Shown here: one piece after another, positions 32,549 through 38,864 of the stretch
Position numbering within the stretch: position 1 is the first letter of the stretch
Layout: every line of letters begins with the position of its first letter
NCBI GenBank assembly: GCA_902470815.1
Contig: CABRHS010000001.1
Span: forward strand, 128,327-192,326
Direction of reading: 5' to 3'
Source: an uncultured Collinsella sp.
GTDB lineage: Bacteria > Actinomycetota > Coriobacteriia > Coriobacteriales > Coriobacteriaceae
Length of the DNA: 64,000 nt
The notes under the pieces: generated by a model
The model's database searches: none
What the model saw: the letters and a program-made list of their open reading frames with translations, nothing else
What the model was told of the DNA's origin: nothing
Program-made: the position numbers and the translations under genes

Positions 32549-33883
32549 CTAGCGCCGCTGCGCCGCCGCCCATTCCCAGCAGCTCACGGGCTCTCCGTCG
32601 ACGAGCACGTTGCAGCCGTCAAGATCGGTGCGGCAGAAGTCGTTGAACTGATGGATCCACACGCCGTGGTTGAACGTCTTCTTGGGCGTCCCGTCGGCCT
32701 CGCGATACCGGCCGGTGAGATCCTCCACGTGGTCGAAGTACGTCATGTGCGCCTCAGCTCCGGCGTTCACGAGCTTGTGGTAGAGCGGCAGCGCGGTGTC
32801 AAGCGGGTCGACAAGCTCGTCGCCCTTTGAGTGGATGAACCACAGCGGCGTTTGGCCGAGGGCCTCGATCGCCTCGGGCGTCTGGTTCTCGGTGAAGAAC
32901 GGCGCGCAGCAGGGAAGTCCCGCGGCGAAGAAGTCGGGGTAGTCAAGGCACATGCGCACTGTCATGAAGCCGCCGTTGGACAGTCCGGCGATGATGATGC
33001 GGCTCGTGTCGATTCGGTCTGCGTGCTCGGCGATGAACTCATCGACGAGCGCCTTGAGGGGCGCGGTGTAGATGCTCCTGTTGGAATGACCGAGCTGCTC
33101 CACGCCGTCATCCATCCAGAACGTGGGGCACTGCGGCACGAGCACCCAGGCGGCGCCGTCGAAGTAGCCCTGGATGGGGTTCTGGGAAAGGGCGGTCACG
33201 CGGTTGCCGGTGTAGGCGCGCTCGGGTCCCTCCCAAGTCGCCTCGCCCACGCCCTCGCCGGCGCCGTGCAGGTAGACGATGAGGGCGGCCTTCTCGGGCT
33301 TCTCCACGGGGGGAGTGTCGGGTTTGGCGAAAGGCGGCATGACGGGTGCGAAGTCGGGTTCGAAATAGCCGTACTTGAGACTGATGCCGTCGACCGACGC
33401 GCTCATCTCGGAGGTGCGCCAACGGTCGAGCGCAGGGCAGAGTGTTGCCCGCAGTTGGTCGAATACCAGGCCGGCGAGGGGCTCGGCTCCGGTCGCCGCG
33501 GGGATCGCGCGCGTCTGCGTCACCGTGATGTCGTTGTCGATATATTGAGAGCCCATGACGCCACCCTCGATGCGTTTGGTGAGGCGTTCCTCGCCGACCT
33601 CGAGTGCGACATGGGTCCCCGTGGAAAGGCGATTGCCACGATCGTCGCAGGTATAGGCTGCGGCGACGGAGATATAGCCCTGCGAGGGGAGCGCTTCGCT
33701 CGCGCCGCGTTCCTTGCGCATGAGAATGCTGCCGTCGTGCTTGCGCCGCGCGCAAAAGACACTGAACGCGCCGGGGTCGATGTCGCTGGTGCGCACCTCT
33801 CGCGGCAGGTCGAGGATGATCTTGGAGATCCAGGGACCGAAATCACCGAGCGTGGTGACTGTTGCATAGCTATGTGAGTACAT
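32549..33883 (-). CDS. Alpha/beta hydrolase (prolyl-oligopeptidase/PHB-depolymerase-like esterase)
   Basis: 444-residue predicted esterase. The catalytic domain, about residues 195-440, has Y-L-H-G-A-G-E (oxyanion region), the nucleophile elbow A-G-L-S-N-G-G near residue 300, and F-I-H-S-K-G-D-E-L-V with a likely catalytic Asp; His is probably in the final F-N-H-G-V-W. The first 190 residues form a beta-rich domain of unknown function. No signal peptide. It is divergent from the locus C permease, and the operator-like palindrome CTAAACATGTTTAG lies 27 bases upstream. It may deacylate a sugar conjugate, as the hydrolase of locus A may. Confidence 0.78.
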   Translation of the reverse strand: MYSHSYATVTTLGDFGPWISKIILDLPREVRTSDIDPGAFSVFCARRKHDGSILMRKERGASEALPSQGYISVAAAYTCDDRGNRLSTGTHVALEVGEERLTKRIEGGVMGSQYIDNDITVTQTRAIPAATGAEPLAGLVFDQLRATLCPALDRWRTSEMSASVDGISLKYGYFEPDFAPVMPPFAKPDTPPVEKPEKAALIVYLHGAGEGVGEATWEGPERAYTGNRVTALSQNPIQGYFDGAAWVLVPQCPTFWMDDGVEQLGHSNRSIYTAPLKALVDEFIAEHADRIDTSRIIIAGLSNGGFMTVRMCLDYPDFFAAGLPCCAPFFTENQTPEAIEALGQTPLWFIHSKGDELVDPLDTALPLYHKLVNAGAEAHMTYFDHVEDLTGRYREADGTPKKTFNHGVWIHQFNDFCRTDLDGCNVLVDGEPVSCWEWAAAQRR

Positions 33884-33909
33884 ACACGCCTCTTCTCGAT
33901 AGACAGTAT

Positions 33910-33923
33910 CTAAACATGTTTAG
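33910..33923 (-). promoter_or_regulatory. Palindromic operator before the esterase gene
   Basis: CTAAACATGTTTAG is a perfect 14-bp palindrome. On the minus strand TATACT, a good -10 box, lies immediately upstream, so a bound LacI-type repressor would cover the transcription start of the esterase-DUF1593 operon. Confidence 0.5.
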
Positions 33924-34144
33924 TATATAGGGTTCAACATGAGACAGGGTCCGGTTCTTGCCGAATGGTCGAAAAACAGAGGTGTAAGGCTACAATCGAT
34001 ATAAACTAGCAGGTAAACAATAATATCTGAGCACTGTCTAGAAATTGATATTCTATATAGAGTATAACGTTCATCCCATGTTTACTACCGTTCACCGGAA
34101 AAGCAGTGATAAATGGCGAGAATATGCATAATGGATAACGTAAA

Positions 34145-34202
34145 CGTTCAGTAAACAAAACGTTTAGCAAAGCCATCGAGCTTCAACGTTGTTTACTGTT
34201 CA
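34145..34202 (+). promoter_or_regulatory. Operator region of the locus C permease
   Basis: CGTTCAGTAAACA (34145-34157) matches, in reverse orientation, the 13-bp site before the locus B isomerase at all but one position. TGTTTACTG recurs at 34190-34198 (then TTCA). The two sites are about 45 bp apart upstream of the permease. Confidence 0.5.
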
Positions 34203-34288
34203 AGGAAGGCCTTGTCCGGGCATAAGGGGTTATAACCGGCGGGGCGACGCGCGGCAGGATAGCCGCATAGATCAAGGGGAGGGGTCCC

Positions 34289-35734
34289 ATGGCAGACAAT
34301 AAGCAGATTGCCACCGACGTCCTCGCGCTCGTTGGAGGAGCCGAGAACGTGCAGGTCGCGACCAACTGCATGACGCGTCTGCGTCTCACGCTCGTCGACA
34401 ACGCCAAGGCCGACGTCGAGAAGATCAAGAAGGTCAAGGGTGTGCTCGGTTGCCAGTTCTCCGGCAGTCAGCTTCAGGTCATCATCGGCCAGAATGTGCC
34501 CAAGGTGCTCGATGAGTTCGTTGCCATCTCCGGTGTCAAGCAGGGTGCCGCGGTGAACGAGAACCTCGATGCACCCAAGCAGAAGTTCGAGCTCAAGCAG
34601 CTTCCGAACATCATCCTCGACTACCTGTCCGGCTCTATGACCCAGCTCATTCCGCTGCTCATGGCCGGCGGTCTGTTCCGTACTTTCGCGGTCATCATCG
34701 GCCCCATGATGCTCAACCTGGTGCCCGAGACCGACCCGACGTACACGTTCTTCTACACCACGCTGTATGAGGCGACCTTCACGTTCCTGCCCATCTACCT
34801 GGGTTATGCCGCCGCTAAGAAGATCGGCGCCACCCCAGTCCTCGGCATGCTGCTCGGTGGCGTCTTCATGGCGCCTTCGATTGTTGCTGCCGCGGCTCAG
34901 GAGGGCGGCGGAATCATCAGCGTCTACGGTATCCACATTGCCGCAGCCAATTACCAGCAGTCCGTGCTGCCCATCATTCTGAGCGTGCCCGTGCTGTACT
35001 TCGTGGAGAAGTTCTTCAAGAAGATCATGCCCGATGTGCTCTCCACCGTGTTCACTCCGTTCTGCACCATGATCGTGACCGTGCCGATCGCCCTGATTGC
35101 CCTTGGTCCTGTTGGCAACATGCTCGGTAACGTCATCGCCAACGCCCTGTTCGCGGTGTCCGACGCCGGTCAGATTGGTGTCCTGCTGGTCATGGCCATC
35201 CTCGGTGCCTTCTGGCAGCTCTTCGTCGTTGCCGGTATGCACATGCCCGTCATCCTGCTCGCTCAGGTCCAGATTATCGCCATGGGCTTCGACCCGTTCG
35301 TCTTCGTTTCCACCAACTGCGCCATGACCGCCGTGTGGGGCTGCGCGTTCGGTGCCTTCCTCAAGCTCAAGAACAAGGATGAGAAGGGCATGGCTCTCGG
35401 CTACGTCATCTCCGCCATCGCCGGCGGCGTGACCGAGCCTGCGCTCTTCGGCGTGCTCATGCGCTTCCGTCGCACCATGCTCGGCATGTTCATCGGTGGC
35501 GCCATCGGTGCCGTGGCCTCCGGTCTCATGGGCGTCACCTACTATCTCGCCGGCGGTGCCGCCAACTTTATGGTCATCATGAACTACTTCCAGGGCGGCC
35601 AGTGGAACACTATCGCCGCAGTCATCGGCATGGCCATCTCCTTCGTGATCGCAGCGGCCGTGGTCTACATGACCGGCTTCTCCAAGGAGGAGCTCGCCGA
35701 GATGGAGGAGGAAGAGGCTCCTGCCCTCGCGTAA
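34289..35734 (+). CDS. PTS glucoside/sucrose-type permease EIIBC
   Basis: Fused IIB-IIC permease of 481 residues, beta-glucoside/sucrose family. Residues 1-80 are IIB with the phosphorylated Cys27 in T-N-C-M-T-R-L-R-L; the rest is IIC with about ten helices and G-G-V-T-E-P-A-L-F-G. No IIA domain is fused and none is encoded nearby, so a IIA-Glc-type protein from elsewhere must phosphorylate it. It precedes a DUF4038 glycosidase and a LacI gene and is divergent from the esterase. The sugar is unknown; a glycoside is likely from the family. Confidence 0.9.
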   Translation: MADNKQIATDVLALVGGAENVQVATNCMTRLRLTLVDNAKADVEKIKKVKGVLGCQFSGSQLQVIIGQNVPKVLDEFVAISGVKQGAAVNENLDAPKQKFELKQLPNIILDYLSGSMTQLIPLLMAGGLFRTFAVIIGPMMLNLVPETDPTYTFFYTTLYEATFTFLPIYLGYAAAKKIGATPVLGMLLGGVFMAPSIVAAAAQEGGGIISVYGIHIAAANYQQSVLPIILSVPVLYFVEKFFKKIMPDVLSTVFTPFCTMIVTVPIALIALGPVGNMLGNVIANALFAVSDAGQIGVLLVMAILGAFWQLFVVAGMHMPVILLAQVQIIAMGFDPFVFVSTNCAMTAVWGCAFGAFLKLKNKDEKGMALGYVISAIAGGVTEPALFGVLMRFRRTMLGMFIGGAIGAVASGLMGVTYYLAGGAANFMVIMNYFQGGQWNTIAAVIGMAISFVIAAAVVYMTGFSKEELAEMEEEEAPALA

Positions 35735-35800
35735 TGCGACGTTGAGTGCCATTTCTGTAGGTTGAGCCCAAACCCCCACGACTCGCCTACGCAGATCCAG

Positions 35801-35834
35801 GGCCCCGCACGGCTTGTGTCCGGCGGGGCCTTTT
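35801..35834 (+). terminator. Terminator after the locus C permease
   Basis: Stem GGCCCCGC (35801-35808) with GCGGGGCC (35823-35830), with further pairing in the loop, followed by TTTT. It lies between the permease and DUF4038 genes and may reduce expression of the downstream glycosidase relative to the permease. Confidence 0.78.
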
Positions 35835-35896
35835 CTCCAGGTGCTCCATTCACGGATGCATCATCATGGGTGGGAATGGGAAAGAAAGGAAACGTC

Positions 35897-37201
35897 ATGA
35901 CTCTTGGGAAGCTCGCCGTCAACGATCGTCGCGATGGGTTCACGCTCGACGGAAAGCCTTGGTTCTGGTTGGCGGACACGTGCTGGAGCGCGTTCACGAG
36001 CATCGAGCTCGCCGATTGGGACTATTATCTCGCCCGCCGTGCGGAGCAGGGCATCAACGTGCTGCAGATCAACACGCTTCCGCAGTGGGACCGCTGCCGC
36101 CCTGACTTGGGGCTCTACCCCTACGCCAGCGAGGACGGCACGGTGTTCGATTGGTCTACCCCCAATGAGGCCTACTGGCAGCGCGCCCGCGAGATGTGCC
36201 GCATGGCGGTCGAACGCGGCATTCGCCCGGCGCTCGTGCTGCTGTGGTGCAACTACATCCCCGGGACCTGGGGTGCCAACATCTCCGAGAAGCTTGGTGT
36301 GCCGCTGCTGCCCTTCGAGGAGGTTCGTCCGCATATCGAGCGCGTGGTGGAGCACCTGGGCGAGTTCGACCCCGTCTACGTGGTCGCGGGCGACACCGAT
36401 TTCAAGGCCGACGAGGCCATCCGGTATTACGAGGAGGGCTTCTCCGCGATTTGCGAGCTGGCGCCCGACTCCCTGCGCTGTGTGCATATCAACCGCGGCA
36501 ACCGCTCGATTCCGGAGCAGTTCGTCGACCGTGTGGACTTCTATATGTATCAGCCGGGTCACAACTACGAGGGCCAGGACGAGGCGTGGAGGCTTCCCGA
36601 GGACTTCTGTTCCCGGTATCCCAAGAAGCCCCTGCTGAACTCCGAGCCCTGTTACGAGCAGATGGGCGCGAGCCGCAACGTGTATTGGCGCTTCAGCGCT
36701 CAAGACTGCCGCGCGAGCGCGTGGTCGGGCATCCTCTCGGGCGCCACTGCCGGGCTCACCTACGGAGCCCATGGTGTGTGGAATTGGCAGACCGCCGCGA
36801 GCAGGGGGTCGGTCCTCGGCGAGGGCTTCGACATGCCCTTCCGCTGGCAGGAGTGCCTGCAGTTCCCCGGCGTGTGGGATTTCGGCTTGGTGCCCCATGT
36901 GCTCGACGCCCTCACCGAGGGCGGGAAGCTCGCAATCGAGCCCGCCCAGGAGTTGCTCGACGACGCCCGCGAGGCCATTCGCGTGGCGCGTGTAGGGGAG
37001 CGCATCGTGGCGTACCTGCCGCGCGTGACCGCGCTCAAGCTGCGCGGCGACCTCGACGGCATGCGCGCCATTGCCTTCGACCTGGAGGACAAGCGCCTGG
37101 CGCACCTGCCCATGCGCGTGGACACCCAGGCGGGGACGACCCGCGTGGAGCAGCATCCCTTCGGCCACGATGCGCTGGTGGTGCTCACGCCGACCGCGTA
37201 G
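35897..37201 (+). CDS. DUF4038 glycosidase (apiosidase-like), short form
   Basis: Second apiosidase-like protein of the window, 434 residues. It begins at the DUF4038 barrel itself (F-T-L-D-G-K-P-W-F-W-L-A-D-T-C-W), without the DUF5060 domain of the protein at 19.4 kb; L-N-S-E-P-C-Y-E carries a candidate catalytic Glu, and W-S-G-I-L-S-G-A-T-A-G-L-T-Y-G-A-H-G is strongly family-like. The last 85 residues form the small C-terminal domain. No signal peptide, so cytoplasmic. AGAAAGGAAA precedes ATG 35897. It lies between the permease and a LacI gene. Confidence 0.78.
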   Translation: MTLGKLAVNDRRDGFTLDGKPWFWLADTCWSAFTSIELADWDYYLARRAEQGINVLQINTLPQWDRCRPDLGLYPYASEDGTVFDWSTPNEAYWQRAREMCRMAVERGIRPALVLLWCNYIPGTWGANISEKLGVPLLPFEEVRPHIERVVEHLGEFDPVYVVAGDTDFKADEAIRYYEEGFSAICELAPDSLRCVHINRGNRSIPEQFVDRVDFYMYQPGHNYEGQDEAWRLPEDFCSRYPKKPLLNSEPCYEQMGASRNVYWRFSAQDCRASAWSGILSGATAGLTYGAHGVWNWQTAASRGSVLGEGFDMPFRWQECLQFPGVWDFGLVPHVLDALTEGGKLAIEPAQELLDDAREAIRVARVGERIVAYLPRVTALKLRGDLDGMRAIAFDLEDKRLAHLPMRVDTQAGTTRVEQHPFGHDALVVLTPTA

Positions 37202-37265
37202 GCCGTAAGAGACGCCGTTCGGTGGTAAAAGCGTTGACCTCACGTTCCAAGTGGGGGAACATTGC

Positions 37266-37302
37266 GACGGACGCAGGCACGTGCCCGCGTCCGTCTTTTT
37301 TT
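37266..37302 (+). terminator. Terminator immediately before a lacI gene
   Basis: 14-bp stem GACGGACGCAGGCA/TGCCCGCGTCCGTC (one A-C mismatch) with a 2-base gap, then TTTTTTT. The ribosome-binding site of the next gene (CGGGAGGA) starts 3 bases after the T-run. Confidence 0.9.
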
Positions 37303-37314
37303 CGGGAGGAAGCC

Positions 37315-38334
37315 ATGGCGCCTAAGGTAACGCTCAAGGAAATCGCTCAGGAAGTCGGCCTTTCGCCTTCCGCCGTGTCGCTCGTGCTCAACGACCGACC
37401 TTGCCGCATCTCCGAGGAGAACCGCCGGCGCATCAAGGAGGTCGCCGCGCGTAAGCGCTACGTGCCCAACCAAATCGCGCGCAGCCTGGTTATGCAACAA
37501 TCGCGCACGTTCGGGTTGATCGTCCCCAATATCGAGAGCCGTTTCTTTTCATCGCTCGCGCGTAATCTCGAGATCAGGTGTCGCGAGCGCGGCTATGCCC
37601 TGTTCATCATGAACTCCGACGTATCCTCCGAGCATGAGGACGAGATTGTGCGCCTGTTGGTGAATCGCGGGGTCGATGGTTTAATTTTGGTGACCGCGCA
37701 CGAACTCGATGCCGACGAGCAGCTTGTCGAGAGTCTCTCCACGTTGCCCGTGCCCTTGGTGATGGTCGACCGTTTCATTGACGGCGTGGCGTGCGACCGC
37801 GTGCGCTTCGACAGCGAGTTGGGCGGTTTCTTGGCCACGGACTGCCTGCTGCAACATGGGCACACGCGCATCGCGTGCCTGGTCAACACGTCGTCGCATA
37901 CCGGGCGCGCACGCCTCACGGGGTATCGCCGGGCGCTCGAGTCGCATGGAGTCGCGGCCGATGACGCCCTTGTGTTCGAGAGCGACTATTACATTGCCGA
38001 CGGCGCCGCGGCCACGGAGCGCGTGCTCGAGAGCGATGCGACCGCAATCTTTGCGAGTTCCGATAACATCGCCTTGGGGGCGCTCAAGTGTCTCTTCGCG
38101 CACGGCAAGCGCGTCCCGCGCGACTATTCGCTCGTGAGCTACGACAACTCCGCTGCCGACGCGCTGTTCGAGCCCGCGCTGACCGCCATCGAGCAAAACG
38201 TCTCGAAGCTTGCGGACAATGCAATGGAATTGTTGCTCAAGCGTGTGGGTGAGCAGGACGGGCACGAGTTCGAGGACCGTGTCTTGGCCCCGCGCCTGGT
38301 GTGCCAGGCAAGTGTTGCGCCGCTCGATCGCTGA
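37315..38334 (+). CDS. LacI family transcriptional regulator (locus C)
   Basis: LacI/GalR repressor of 339 residues: helix-turn-helix T-L-K-E-I-A-Q-E-V-G-L-S-P-S-A-V-S-L-V-L-N at the N terminus, L-I-V-P-N-I-E at the start of the sensor domain, and a conserved S-S-D-N-I-A-L-G-A-L. The start is fixed by GGGAGGA 6 bases before ATG 37315. It is the only regulator in locus C and so the best candidate for binding the shared TGTTTACTGAACA-like sites. Unusually, its ribosome-binding site follows a strong terminator without room for an independent promoter, which implies readthrough or an overlapping promoter. Confidence 0.9.
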   Translation: MAPKVTLKEIAQEVGLSPSAVSLVLNDRPCRISEENRRRIKEVAARKRYVPNQIARSLVMQQSRTFGLIVPNIESRFFSSLARNLEIRCRERGYALFIMNSDVSSEHEDEIVRLLVNRGVDGLILVTAHELDADEQLVESLSTLPVPLVMVDRFIDGVACDRVRFDSELGGFLATDCLLQHGHTRIACLVNTSSHTGRARLTGYRRALESHGVAADDALVFESDYYIADGAAATERVLESDATAIFASSDNIALGALKCLFAHGKRVPRDYSLVSYDNSAADALFEPALTAIEQNVSKLADNAMELLLKRVGEQDGHEFEDRVLAPRLVCQASVAPLDR

Positions 38335-38502
38335 GCCGTTCCTGCAAGTCGCGTAGGAGAAGCTTCCCCGCACAGGCTGCCTGCCTCCTCCTGCTGTTCG
38401 CTCCTGGCGCCGATGGCAAAATCCATGCCAACGGCACCGGAAGAGAATTGCCGGTGGGCTGGGCGGCTGTTCGGCAGGCTGGCCGGGGTGTTAGTAATTA
38501 AT

Positions 38503-38618
38503 ATGTGTGGGCTTTAATGTGGCACGGTGAGTAGAGCGTCGATTCGACCGGATGCCAACTGGGGTTTTGTGCTCGGATGAGCCGCATTGCTGGATCGTTA
38601 CGGATAAACCCCACACAT
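38503..38618. repeat. 116-bp intergenic element bounded by 14-bp inverted repeats (element 2)
   Basis: Ends ATGTGTGGGCTTTA (38503-38516) and TAAACCCCACACAT (38605-38618) pair with one mismatch. The interior shares GAGTAGA, CGATTCGAC-like and GGGGTTTT blocks, in the same order, with the element at 7612-7737, whose terminal repeats are nearly the same. No coding frame. Confidence 0.7.
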
Positions 38619-38743
38619 GTTTGAGATTACTCGATTTGCATGGGCCGAACGCATGCCAAAGCTTTTTGCCCGATCGCGCGTGCCGCGCCCTGTGTTTAGA
38701 AGAGCTCAATTTCACTCAACAGCATAAACAGAAGTAAACATAA

Positions 38744-38790
38744 TTGAAAAATTTTAGAAGAAACGTTTTATCATTAGCGATAAAACGTTT
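38744..38790 (+). promoter_or_regulatory. Promoter and palindromic operator of xfp
   Basis: TTGAAA (38744-38749) and TATCAT (38769-38774) are 19 bp apart. The perfect 12-bp inverted repeat AAACGTTTTATC (38761-38772)/GATAAAACGTTT (38779-38790), spacer ATTAGC, covers the -10 box. The AACGTT core is typical of LacI-family operators, so xfp is probably repressed in the absence of a sugar signal. Confidence 0.5.
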
Positions 38791-38864
38791 TAGCGTTTAG
38801 ACTCGGAGTGACGAGATAAGGGGTTGGGAGGCAATGTCCCGTCCCCGTGTAGAAAGGGAAAGTC

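Larger units (their letters stand above)
33884..34288. other. Divergent regulatory region of locus C
   Basis: 405 AT-rich bases between the divergent esterase and PTS genes. It holds a palindrome at 33910-33923 and operator-like sites at 34145-34157 and 34190-34202, plus looser GTTTA/TAAAC half-sites around 34080 and 34158. No coding frame. GGGGAGGGG precedes the permease ATG. Confidence 0.6.
38335..38864. other. Intergenic region before xfp
   Basis: 530 bases without a convincing gene. It contains the inverted-repeat element at 38503-38618 and the promoter-operator region at 38744-38790. The stretch 38625-38700 shows no recognisable feature. GAAAGGGAAAG precedes the xfp start. Confidence 0.6.

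Noticed and set aside
36196..37314. Upstream in-frame extension of the lacI gene at 37315 to a 712-residue protein
   Set aside because: The extension lies in another frame of the DUF4038 gene and crosses a strong terminator; ATG 37315 has a good ribosome-binding site and the helix-turn-helix begins there.
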